64,000 nucleotides of DNA. Source: Laccaria trichodermophora. Its lineage: Eukaryota > Basidiomycota > Agaricomycetes > Agaricales > Hydnangiaceae. Of this stretch, positions 12,873 to 22,762 are shown in pieces (the stretch's first letter is position 1; every line of letters begins with the position of its first letter). Below the pieces are notes generated by a model, which saw only the letters and a program-made list of their open reading frames with translations, was not told the DNA's origin and did no database searches. The stretch lies in contig JACTVC010000022.1 in the NCBI GenBank assembly GCA_018417955.1, forward strand, positions 62,001 to 126,000, read 5' to 3'. The position numbers and the translations under genes were made by a program.

Positions 12873-13356
12873 TCAGAATGAGGTGACATCAGCCGCCGTG
12901 CGCGTCCCTCTTATTACGTCCTGGACGAAAAATTCGAAATCCCGTCTCTCAAGTTTCCAGCGACGACCGCACATTGCTTCCTGGACCATGACCAAGGCTA
13001 GTGCAAGACTCATCCTACTTCTTCGGCCAAAGAAACGTGTCCGGCCTTTGGACCTTTCGTAGGGTCGCTGGGAACAAGGGTGCCATGAAGACGAGCGAAC
13101 CTGCTCCACCTCTCAATCGTCCATTGTCAATTATCCATAAGAGGATGCGTTTCGAAAATTCCTCGTCGTCTTCATGGACGCATAATATGATTCCTGCACC
13201 GAGCATAGTGCTCCGAAGCCCGGATGCAGATTCCGGGTCCACATGGGACGTGAGATATACGCGCATGGGTCGTGAGATGTGGAGGCGCATTTCTCGAGTT
13301 GTACACTTCGTTAAAGATGACTCAGATGAGCTTTCGCGTTCGTTTAGGATGGACAT
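12873..13356 (-). CDS. hypothetical protein, possibly BRCT-like
   Basis: Minus-strand open frames 13356-13015 and 13109-12873 probably belong to one spliced gene; the junction near 13100-13020 is not resolved. The first reads MRVYLTSHVDPESASGLRST, then MLGAGIILCVHEDDEEF, which has the strand-helix-strand rhythm of a BRCT domain but lacks a convincing conserved Trp. The second ends in RRDFEFFVQDVIRGTRTAAD. An upstream exon may exist around 13440. I treat the coding nature as likely and the domain as a guess. Confidence 0.35.
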
Positions 13357-14742
13357 AATGACGACGAACCTCCATGCGATGGTTGAGTATATGCGGGCCG
13401 TGAAGCACCTTGACCTGAACTGTGCTGGGTTTTACTGACAGCTCATCGGGCTTTTTCACATGAAGCACCATAATTTGGATCTGTAGAATCAGATAATCGA
13501 CGAAGAAACCCGCTCACGAGCTCGTATCGGCATAATCACATTATTTTCCATTATAGAAAGATCTTTTGCTCGTCCGCTTTGCTGTTGAATAGTCGAGTGT
13601 TAATTATAGACTGGAGTGAAACTTGGGAAACGATAGAAGAGGGGTGCATAACAATGAGAGGGATGGAAATCGCCAAGGGAGAATGGCAGGGATGGGTAAG
13701 AGGGAGAAACCCAAAAGGCTTCGCATGGGATGATGGCCGCATGGGATGATGGCCTAAGAGAAGAAGAAGAAAGGAAGCGCGGCGTAACGCATCCGTTTCC
13801 CTTCATCAGCTAGATCCTGTCACTTCCAATGTCATAAAACGCCCGTCAACTCCAAACACCTCTATGCCCGTTCCTGCGGTATCGAGCTCCAATGCTGATG
13901 ATGACGACCGGGACATCGGTCGCGCAGATTCTGGATTGAGGACGCAGCACCATGAGAAGTGCGCTAAATGCGAGCGCCAGATTAGAACGCGGGCGTTATT
14001 GGAGATGAGGTGTTATAAATTTATGCAGAATTTAAGATCGGGTTAGAAAGAGGAGTGGTCGTATAAGCGGCACGTACCACAGGTTGACTACAGTCGTTGA
14101 TGGGCTCGGAGGCGTAGGGTAGTATAACTTCGTCCTCGTCGGCGGAAGCCTAAAAAAAGCCACGCTTCAAGTCCTCGTAAGCTGCAGGTACGCCCGCTCC
14201 AGCGGTATCGAGATCCGATGAAGATGATGACGACTACACACGCAGTTGCAAGGGTTTGGGGCAAAGGAGGCAGGATCACAGAAATCAAGTCTTCGATAAT
14301 GAGGTGAGTTAAAAAACGCAGGCATAATTTGAGTCGGGCTTCTGCGAACTTTATTCATTAGTTAAGTGTGAGTTCAGGAAGACGAGTGGTCGTATGGGTA
14401 TACCATATTATACACCTATGCTCCGACGCTCTTGAAATCCATGTTTGAAATTGGGAGAACAATGGACGCGAGCGGCGGTCGGGGTGAGCAACTGTCCACA
14501 AAGCGACTGAAGAAACCAGTCAGTCCTCTGACGCGTCAACGCTTTCGCCAGCTGTAATACGAGGGGCATGTCAAAGAAGAGTGGCCTGTGACGTCCGCAA
14601 GAGTGACACAACGCGTCATTCCGTGACTCGACTGGAGTAAAGTCACATGAACGTTCTCATCTCCCTCTTCCTATCTTATCTCGTCATCTCCACACTTCGA
14701 CCAATCTTTCAAAGCTACACTCCAAAGTTCCAAGTGGATAAC

Positions 14743-15451
14743 ATGCCGGACGAATCTTCCGGCGCGCTAACGTCCTTCGTGCAGAAAACTTTCGAGTATC
14801 TCTACGAGTCGTACGACCCCAACGAGGAACCCGAGTTTCTTGACTCGTTGTTCGCGCATCAAGCATTTCCAGAGAAATCTGCGTTACAGGCGGAATTGGA
14901 AGCAGAATTAGGTTCGGGGGAATCGATTAAGCTAGGTCTCGAGATCCGGATCAATCACAACCCTGTCCTCCTTCCTGGACTGAAAAACTATCTGGTCAGA
15001 GCAAGGGAGGGCGGGAGCCACGCCAAAGTGATTTTCAAGGATGTCTTTGAGGTTCCAGAGGTACGAGATGCTTGATGGAGTCATGTCATGGATGATCTCA
15101 TTGACGTCATTGAAGGAAGGAGGTGGAATTGTTGCGGGGTTTTTCACCGTCACCCGCAACCTCAAATTCAGAATTCGTGCCGGGCCTGCACAAAGGATAG
15201 AGAGTGTGTCATTCAGCGCCAAGTACGGACAATTATTTACTACCTCATTGTACCATAAGCTGATGCGTTTGTCGGTTAGGCTGGAACACACTGCTTGCAA
15301 TGATTTCCGTATCATCCAGCTTTATATCACAACAGTGAATAAAGCTGCGCCTATACACTTACACGGGGTGTTTGTTTCGGATAGTACACACGCCGCTGGA
15401 GGAGAGGATGAGGCTAGTATCAACCCGGCGCTTTTGGAAAAACAGAGTTAG
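14743..15451 (+). CDS. small NTF2/SnoaL-like fold protein
   Basis: Three exons, 14743-15060, 15116-15222 and 15280-15451, with GT-AG introns of 55 and 57 nt; the frame closes (198 aa). The first exon begins MPDESSGALTSFV and has a helical first half (TFEYLYESYDPNEEPEFLD), then a strand segment with KVIFKDVFEVPE. Exon 2 gives GGGIVAGFFTVTRNLKFRI, and exon 3 gives DFRIIQLYITTVNKAAPIHL. Helices followed by long alternating strands fit the NTF2-like cone fold, but I cannot name a specific family. An ATG at 14647 would add 32 residues, including a hydrophobic stretch; the pyrimidine-rich sequence before 14743 favours the later start. Confidence 0.6.
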
Positions 15452-15665
15452 AGATCGATGGGTATGGGATAGATAAGAAGCAAAGTGACTGGTCGTTTCA
15501 CAGACTACTATGTGTGCTGTAGATCGTCGCAGTGTACGTTGGATATGATTGAGAAGTACTAAGCTAAATCAAAAACGCTGAACCGTCAAGAGTAGAATAT
15601 AGGGTGAAGTAAAGCAATAGATAAGTCCATGACGTTTTTACGGAATCGACGATCCCAAGTTGCAT

Positions 15666-16094
15666 CTATCCTACCAGTTCCCTGGGTCTATTGACGACCT
15701 TTCCCAAACCTCGCAACATTAACCCTACGCCACCAAGCACCTGACCAACCCCGCCAAGTATAGCTCCAGCGAGCGCAAATGGCGTCGTGAGGAGGACCAA
15801 CAAGCCCTTCCCAATATCCTCAACTACAGCGTCACGATTATCGCCAGTAGACTTGCGAATTTTGTCTGCCTTCGCACGGTACACTTTCTTGAATTTGGGA
15901 TCTGGATGCTTGGTCGCAATATCCTCCATAGCTAGGGCGACATCCTCCGCGGCACCTTTTATCTCTTGGTCGTTACCTCCTATTTTTGCGTGTCGATAAA
16001 TTGACGTCTTCTTTTCGAGATGCTGCAAAGCCTCGTTCCACTCGACCTCGACCGCGGAGGGATAGGCAGGAGGAGTGAGATTCTTGTCAGACAT
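15666..16094 (-). CDS. 142-aa protein with a C-terminal glycine-zipper hydrophobic segment
   Basis: Single-exon frame of 142 aa. The N-terminal two thirds is charged and helical (EWNEALQHLEKKTSIYRHAK, then PKFKKVYRAKADKIRKS). It is followed by GKGLLVLLTTPFALAGAILG and further glycine-spaced repeats (GGVGQVLGGVGLMLRGLG), ending in RPRELVG. Glycine every third or fourth residue in a hydrophobic run suggests a packed membrane hairpin. No named family comes to mind. It lies tail to tail with the upstream plus-strand gene, about 215 bp apart. Confidence 0.6.
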   Translation of the reverse strand: MSDKNLTPPAYPSAVEVEWNEALQHLEKKTSIYRHAKIGGNDQEIKGAAEDVALAMEDIATKHPDPKFKKVYRAKADKIRKSTGDNRDAVVEDIGKGLLVLLTTPFALAGAILGGVGQVLGGVGLMLRGLGKVVNRPRELVG

Positions 16095-16581
16095 GAGTGC
16101 TCTGCCGAAAATATTAACACGCGAATTAAGAAAGACGACTTGGTCATACTGAGTGGGATGGCGATGATACTGTCAAAAGTAAAAACACCGTGGGCGCCAC
16201 CGACAAAAGAAAATTGAAAAAATTACGGCTCTATTATACCTGTAATATAATTGTTTTCGCAGCAGTTCTTGGCCAATGTTAGACAGTGAATGACATTGAA
16301 AAGCTACGCCGCGGTTGTGGGGCAGCGGGTCCTGTTCCTATTTTTAGATACATCCGTTGTCCCACGGCTTTGATCAACCCCTGTTCCACGTGCTCCAATT
16401 ATTCTCAACTTTGCGCACCCATCAAGAAGAAGGGAAGAGAGTCAAGACCACGACGTTTCGTGAGGTTCATGGGCTTGATTGTCTTTGAAGAGGAATAGAT
16501 CTGGCTTCCCTGGATGCCCATGCGTCGGGAGGTGTCGTCTGAACGTTGTGGTGGCGAATGTAGCGACCAAGTAGCGACTGA

Positions 16582-16782
16582 GTGAGTGGTCCTAGTATCC
16601 GAATCCTTGATAAATTCACGCTGAAGTTCCTCAGGTCATCAATCATTCTCTTTCTCAACAAGATTGACATTTTTAAGGACGACCAATCCGGTAACAGTAT
16701 CGCACAAACACTGACTCCAACTGGGGACGAAAAAGGCGATCATAGAAGAAAAGAATCCTCGTTCCTCGGACTCAGAAAATGA
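16582..16782 (+). pseudogene. relic of a heterotrimeric G-protein alpha subunit
   Basis: The frame contains LRSSIILFLNKIDIFKDD, which matches the G4 region of fungal G-alpha subunits (SIILFLNK-D-F-K, with NKID as the guanine-specificity motif). Neither the upstream switch regions nor the C-terminal CAxD box and tail can be found nearby. The frame ends after about 30 further residues of unrelated sequence. This is a single-exon fragment, either a decayed paralogue or captured DNA. The rest of 16095-17214 holds no supported gene. Confidence 0.5.
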
Positions 16783-17214
16783 CAGGAACGAAACACCAAA
16801 ACAAGAGGTTCCTGTTTCACTGCGAATTTTTGTCCTCTGGCTTCTGGCTTAGTGAAATGAACAGAGTATAACTGGTTCCACACAGGTATGTTGGGACCGG
16901 CTTGCCGTGGAATCCCTGATGACAAGTATAACTATGAATACCAGCGACTCCTCAAAATCGTTCGATCTCTTGTCGATCTCTAACCCGTCGAACCAAGAAA
17001 GGCAAGTTTCTTGAATATCACAAGTCTGCCTTAATACTGAACGGACGACCCACGGGATTAGCAACTTGAAAGTCACTGGTACCAGGAAATTTCTTGGTAA
17101 AACGTCGGATCAGCGTATATCCGTGACACTCAAACCCCCCTACAAATCAACTCTCCGCACCTCCACCTGCCTCCCAACTAAACGAGCCCTTCCACCTCCA
17201 TAATTTGGCGCACC

Positions 17215-17853
17215 ATGTACCTCTCTTCTGGCTCTCTGGAGACGAATCCTCTGCCGCGGAACGACAGACGATTAAAGGTCGTGCAATCCAAAACGGCGCT
17301 TGAGGTGGAACGTCTAGTTTCCAAATCATATATCCTACGTCCGACGCCTCTTCCACGATCACCATCAGCACTTCAATCCCCATCTCCATCGGGGAATTTT
17401 TCTGTTTCTGACGACAAGGCGAGTAGCGAGGTTGAACGCAAATCTCCTTCCCTCTCGCACTCCAAGCATGCGGATGAACACGTCCGACTCCATGCTAGGT
17501 CAACGCTTCCACGTTCACACTCCGATCACAAACCGCCCAACGCCACATTTTTTCCTCCTCAAGTACACGATCTCTCATCCATCACGCCTAGTAATACTCG
17601 TGAATTTTCCTCATCTGAGAGAGATGTGCGACGGAAGCGTGTAACTAAGCTTCGGAAGATGCTTGGGGAGGACATTCATCCAGAGTTGTTGAACCCCTCT
17701 CAAAATGGGGAAAATGGGGGTAGGTATGACTGGGCTTCTGGGAGGCCTACAATTGAAGCAATTCCGATGCGTACGACGTCCTGGAGCCATTCTGAGGGAC
17801 GCAAAAAGTTTTCTCGAGTGCCCCACTTCTGGGAGAAGGCCACGCCCCGATGA
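17215..17853 (+). CDS. Ser/Pro-rich protein with a conserved basic LRKMLGE motif
   Basis: Uninterrupted 212-codon frame. The sequence is low-complexity and Ser/Pro/His-rich, apart from a basic helical segment RRKRVTKLRKMLGEDIHPEL around residues 140-159. That type of motif recurs in basidiomycete hypothetical proteins, where it is usually the only conserved part. No membrane segment or signal peptide is present. The CCACC...CACC ATG context at 17215 is reasonable. Likely an intrinsically disordered cytoplasmic or nuclear protein; function unknown. Confidence 0.6.
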   Translation: MYLSSGSLETNPLPRNDRRLKVVQSKTALEVERLVSKSYILRPTPLPRSPSALQSPSPSGNFSVSDDKASSEVERKSPSLSHSKHADEHVRLHARSTLPRSHSDHKPPNATFFPPQVHDLSSITPSNTREFSSSERDVRRKRVTKLRKMLGEDIHPELLNPSQNGENGGRYDWASGRPTIEAIPMRTTSWSHSEGRKKFSRVPHFWEKATPR

Positions 17854-18783
17854 ATGGCAAACGGCTACTGTTTATTGTTCCGGGTACCTTGCACGTAGTA
17901 TTTCGAAAAGCGAGCCTACGACTCGGAAGCCCCCCTTCCTCCTTCATTGATAAAGAAATTCAGGGTTGCTGACAAGATGGAATAACAGGGAAGGTGTGCC
18001 GGAGATGCAGATTATCGATTAGGATTTATCTTAGACGTTCTGGAAGGTTGCCTATGTACTTTTACTTGGAAGATTCCCTCAACCTCATTTAATCAAAATC
18101 AGCGTGAACGGTAGATACATATATAGATAGATCGATATATTCCGGAGCGGTCCCAATGACTGTTCTGACATACAAATATTGTATTATGAGGTTTTCTTTG
18201 CTCAAACAAATAAAAAAACGCGAAATGGGGTTGGAGGTCTGCAGGAATGCGAGAACGACGCGTCGCTGGCACGTGATGCATCACGTGAACATATTGATGT
18301 TTTTGCCGCTGGCGACAAATTTTGCAACGAACTAGCCAGTTATCAAAGTCTTCTGCCTGGTTCTCAACTCCCCTGGATCCTTGGCCTTTTGTCGGAATGC
18401 CGTAAACAAAATGCACCATCGCATATCCAAAGCAAAAAAGCTGTTAATGTTCAACGTTCAACGTTCATTCGCCAAGTCCATTGCTTGCTCGCCCATTGAG
18501 CGCGACGTTTCCAAGGCTTTTGCACGTCTACCGGCAAAGGGGTGTAAAATTACGATGCGGGGAGGCTTAGGAATCACAAGGCGCGTATTATCGATCCTTA
18601 TCTCCTGCTCCAACTAATAATGATCAATTCAAACCAGGCCACGACGAAAGTCAGCCACATTAGCGGGGCGACGTGTCATCCACCCCAAACTCATTTCAAT
18701 TTCCGGCCGCCACTATCCAATTCTTACCTGCAGGACAGGTCGCTTTCATTTTCTAGATATCCCACTCAATCATCTTCCTCGCA
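17854..18783. other. intergenic, RhoGAP promoter region
   Basis: No supported gene. The end of the interval, upstream of the RhoGAP start, is pyrimidine-rich (18620-18783), as expected of a fungal promoter and leader. Short antisense frames at 18099-18500 are not convincing. Confidence 0.4.
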
Positions 18784-21359
18784 ATGCTCAAGCCTTCATC
18801 CGACCCCCAGGAGCATTCCACCGGTTCCCCGCGACGTACTCCCCAATTTCCCCGACAAACTAGAATAGCTACTCCCTCCGAATTCAAAGAAGTCGACTTT
18901 GTGGACTCGTCACCATCTTCTTTGAAGAGATCTTACAAGCCTTTGTCCCGAGCCCTAGACTCCCAAAGAATCATCCCAAAGTACCGACCGCGGTTCGCCT
19001 CCTTGCCTCACCCGATTCCTTCCGAGCTCCAGGCCCAGATAGATATTGACAACGACAGGATCGCTCGCGGTCTTGCTAGCCCTCCTCTAATTGATTTTAG
19101 TACTTTCGAAGACACCTATCGCGGTCCACGTGGTAGAGGATTCGAGGGCCTCTTCGCTGAGAGCGTGGAGCCTAAAATCAAGCCTATCTTGAAGCGAAAT
19201 CGGAGCTCGTCTGCTGGGGTTTCTAACGCGCAAAAGACGTTTTTACCGGCGAATCTGTCATCGGATAGGAAACCTGACCCTCGTCGTATTGTGGCGGCTC
19301 TTGAACAGGTTCTCAATCTCGGACCTCAGGACGTAGCAGAGCATCTTGACATCCATGAGTTACTTGGGATGCATCAGTTAGACCAGCTCAATTTCGAGGA
19401 GAGGGACGCAATCAGGTCGCAGATGTTTCATGGTGGTCGACAGGCCATGCAGGACTTGAGTACGTTAATTTCAAGCTCCCCCTGCTCTAATCTCACTCTT
19501 CTTCTCACAGCTGTATTCGGAGAGCATCTACGGAAGGTTTCGATCTACGCTTCTATCAGCGTAGTTCTTGGCGGTCGAGAGCACGAATTGCCTGTCGTCG
19601 TCGTCACCGCCGTCGAAGAGTTATATCGAACGGGTAAGCTTGCTCTCTCTTTCCAATATCCGTCCGCTCGCTCACACATCGAGAAGGAATCTACCAACAT
19701 AACCTGTTCCGTACTCTCCCCAACCGTGCTCGTCTCTTGCAACTCATCAGCATCTTCGACTCTCAGCGTCAGCCCGCGGGCAACGGCACACGCCATCGAA
19801 CACCATCCGGGGAACTACCCAATCCCCCGTCCGGTTTCGGAGCCGATACGTCACTCCATCTAGAGTCGACCCCAGATATCTGCGCCCTCCTCTCAACGTA
19901 CCTCGCATCCCTTCCAGAACCTATCCTCCTTCCAACCCTATTCCGCGCCGTCTGGGACTGGTGCGGGGTAGCAGAAGAAACCAACGATCTCGAGGGACCC
20001 CATCGTTTTTCAAGTCGCCTAATCGCTACTACGCATAGACACGAAAAAGAGTCAACCCGAATAAAAACCGCACAGCTACTCCTCCATCTCCTCCCATCTC
20101 CCAACTTCTCCCTATTAGTCTACCTCCTATCTTTCTTCAGCCAAGTGGTATTAGTGCGAGAGGAAAATGGCCTGGGTGTGGAGGATGTAGGTCGGATGTT
20201 TGGCGGTCGTATTTTTGGCGGAGGGACGACTCGGAAACATCATGGTTCGGGCGGTGAGCGGAGGAGGGAGGGGGAGACTATGATGTGTTGGTTTATGAAT
20301 CGTTGGGCAGTCATCTCGGATGGCTTGTTTGATGTCGTTGAGGAGTTGACGTTGAGGAAAGAGTTGCCGGGCGATGCGCAGGTTCAGGTTGCCAATGGTT
20401 CGGTTGGCACGTCGGGACAGACCCCAAAGAGTGCTTCCTCCGGAGACTCACCCTCTATCTCTCCTTCGACTTTGAACCTCCCGTTCATTCGCCCTTTAGA
20501 GATCGGAAAGGTCTCTGCCAGCGAGATTTCGTCTATCAACGAGCGCCGTCCTCCTCCCAAGCACATAGAAAGCATGTCCGACGGAAACGGATTGAAAGTC
20601 GGAAATAATCGCCCACTACCCGCCGTAGAAAATCGAGTCCCAAGTCCACCAGAAGCCGACGCTTACTATTGTTGGGGCAATCATCACGCTGAAACGTCCG
20701 ACAGGAAACCTAGAGAGCCCAATAAAGTTCAATCTGGTATGTATCGATTTCCCCCTCTCTTTCGTTCTGTTCACTAACCCATCTCACAGTGTTTCTGTCA
20801 CCCTCACCGGCCTCCTCGAATGACCGCGTAGATGTCTGTTCGGTCCAAGACGTCAGCTCAGAAGCCGCAAGCATCAATTCCGCTCCAGCACGTACGTCCT
20901 ATCTTCACATCACCTCCCCATAGGTCTAGATCCGCTGACATCCATCAAGTCGAAGAACGTCTACTGGACATCTCCCTATCCTCCGAAGTCGAAGACACGA
21001 ATCAAGACCCCTCAACACCACGACCCTCCATCACGCAAACCAACCCAGAACTATGTCAAGCCCGCTCACACATTCTTTCGCTAGAGCTAAAACTCAAGAT
21101 GAGCGAGCTGCTCATTGAGGAGTCCGCACAGGAAAAGACTAAAGCGATGGAGAAAGTCTTGGCGTTGGAAAACCGTGTTAAAGAGCTTGAGATGCAGATT
21201 AAGGGTGGGGATGGAGAGGGGTGTGGGCAACGGGTTGGGTCAGATGGGGATGATGTGGTTTCGCGTACTCGATTGGAGACGGCGTTGGGGGAGAGGGATG
21301 TTGCGAGGAGGCTTGTTGCGGATATAAAGGACCTTATAGAGCACAAGCTGCCTGTCTGA
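18784..21359 (+). CDS. RhoGAP-domain protein with C-terminal coiled coil
   Basis: Predicted GTPase-activating protein for Rho-type GTPases. Exons: 18784-19459, 19511-19633, 19684-20736, 20790-20891, and a last one best placed at 21049-21359 (about 754 aa; every junction in phase). Exon 1 encodes a basic disordered region. Exons 2-3 hold the RhoGAP domain: VFGEHLRKVSIYAS, then VEELYRTEGIY, LFRTLPNRARLLQLI (probable arginine finger in LFR), DICALLSTYLASLPEPILLP, and RIKTAQLLLHLLPSPNFSLL, ending in DVGRMFGGRIFGG. A Ser/Pro linker follows. The last exon gives a coiled coil (LELKLKMSELLIEE, then EKVLALENRVKELEMQI). The final intron (20892-21048, 157 nt, donor GTACGT) is longer than the others; an acceptor at 21084 also keeps frame. 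A partial inverted copy lies at 51770-53720. Confidence 0.82.
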
Positions 21360-21839
21360 CTCGGCTTTTGTAGTGAATATTGGTATTTCATGAGAGCTGA
21401 CTTCTACCGTCGGATCGCTTCATGATCGAAATATTGTGTTACAGAGGGAGCTTCGTCTAGAGGCGTGTGCATGGCGGTGAAAAAGATATGTAGTAACTAT
21501 GGGGCGTGTGGTATACAAAGAAGATTGGATACTCATGCTCAGTAAATAGCATATGTCACGAATTTGTCACGGGGTGGAAATGAATCATTGACTAATCGTC
21601 GACTTATCGACGTTTTAAAAACTGTTCACTGACTTGATAGTCATTTACGAAGTCAGATAATGGTCGTGTAGAGGTCATAATAAAGTCATTCATGAGAACA
21701 GTCAGCATGTTGTCAAACATTGGTCATTGGCTGGTCACTCCATTGGAATAGTAAAAAAACATATATTTGGCATAGTATAGTATATATGGTACATTGATTT
21801 CTTTGTAAGAGGCAGTTCTATCTAACACACAGGAGGCCA

Positions 21840-22330
21840 TTCGTTGAGGGAGGGGTTCTTCAAGGGATGGTTTGTCGAGGGAGGGAGGACGCCGTTCATT
21901 GAGGGATGGGGGACGCCGTTCATTGAGGGATGGGGGACCCTGTTCATTGAGGGATGGGGGATGCCATTCATTGAGGGATGGGGGATGCCATTCATTGAGG
22001 GATGGGGGACCCTGTTCATTGAGGGATGGGGGATGCCGTTCATTGAGGGATGGGGGACCCTGTTCATTGAGGGATGGGGGATGCCGTTCATTGAGGGATG
22101 GGGGACCCTGTTCATTGAGGGATGGGGGATGCCATTCATTGAGGGCTGGGGGACCCTGTTCTTCGAGGGAGGGAGGACGCCGTTCATTGAGGGATGGGGG
22201 ACCCTGTTCTTCGAGGGAGGGAGGACGCCGTTCATTGAGGGATGGGGGACCCTGTTCTTCGAGGGAGGGGGAAGATCATTCGTCGAAGGCAGGAGGAGGC
22301 TGTTCGTCGGAAGTAGGCCGTTCATCGAGT
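21840..22330. repeat. 24-bp minisatellite, about 17 units
   Basis: Tandem array of a 24-bp unit close to TTCATTGAGGGATGGGGGA plus five variable bases, alternating two main variants (ending atgcc or accct) and, on the right, a variant with TTCTTCGAGGGAGGGAGGA. Because 24 is a multiple of 3 and the unit lacks stops, long frames stay open on both strands (8-residue repeats such as FIEGWGMP on plus and PSMNGIPH on minus). No promoter, introns or non-repeat domain support a gene. Degraded units continue to about 22440. Confidence 0.85.
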
Positions 22331-22569
22331 GAGAGAGGCCGTCTGTCGAGGAAGGGAGAAGACCTTTGTCGAGAGAAGACACTGTTTGAGGGCGGTAGGA
22401 AGCTATTCGTTGGGTCGTCAAAAGACGCAGCCAGCCGTTCGTCGATGTGGTGGGAAGGAAGAACTATGACACTTCAGGCCTGACGCTTCCGAGTGACAGA
22501 AGGCCTCAGAGGCCAATTCTTTTGATGGTGGTAATAGGCCTCTGGGGTCATTTCCGCTCTATCACTGTG

Positions 22570-22687
22570 TGTTAATATACAAGTCACGTGCTCCTGCATC
22601 GTACTCCTATACTACGTAGTCTAACACCTACGTACTGAGTCACTACGTGTAAAATACACTCTTGCTTCCTGCCTCCATCTCTCAACA
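22570..22687 (+). repeat. 5' LTR of the copia element
   Basis: 118 bp, begins TGTTAATATACAAGTCACGT and ends TCTCTCAACA. By eye its only difference from the 3' LTR is ACTACGTAGT here against ACTATGTAGT there, a CpG to TpG change in the 3' copy. Confidence 0.93.
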
Positions 22688-22762
22688 GGTTATGGGCCCC
22701 GGAGACACTTAAATTTGTATTGGATTTTCCAAACATTTTAAAGTTGAACTAAAACTGTCAAC

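Larger units (their letters stand above)
11664..14310 (-). repeat. four degenerate units of a tandemly repeated minus-strand gene segment
   Basis: Similar stretches occur near 11700-11760, 12030-12110, 13860-13960 and 14190-14270. Shared landmarks are a tcg(g)ag(a/c)tcc-type core followed by a Gly/Thr-rich stretch (minus-strand reads such as LDTAGTGIEVFG and DLDTAGAGVPA), the word gaccgatgtcc, and an agtggtcgtat motif. Downstream of two units there is an exon of about 70 nt bounded by AG and GTACGTG (minus reads FADDREGSPACAS and ASADEDEVILPYAS). This suggests a small gene or exon pair that was duplicated in tandem and then decayed. No family was recognised. No other gene is supported between 11073 and 12872 or between 13440 and 14742. 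Confidence 0.45.

Noticed and set aside
21822..22483. Long repetitive open frames on both strands as genes
   Set aside because: They are a by-product of a 24-bp stop-free repeat; there is no non-repeat domain, no intron and no promoter evidence.
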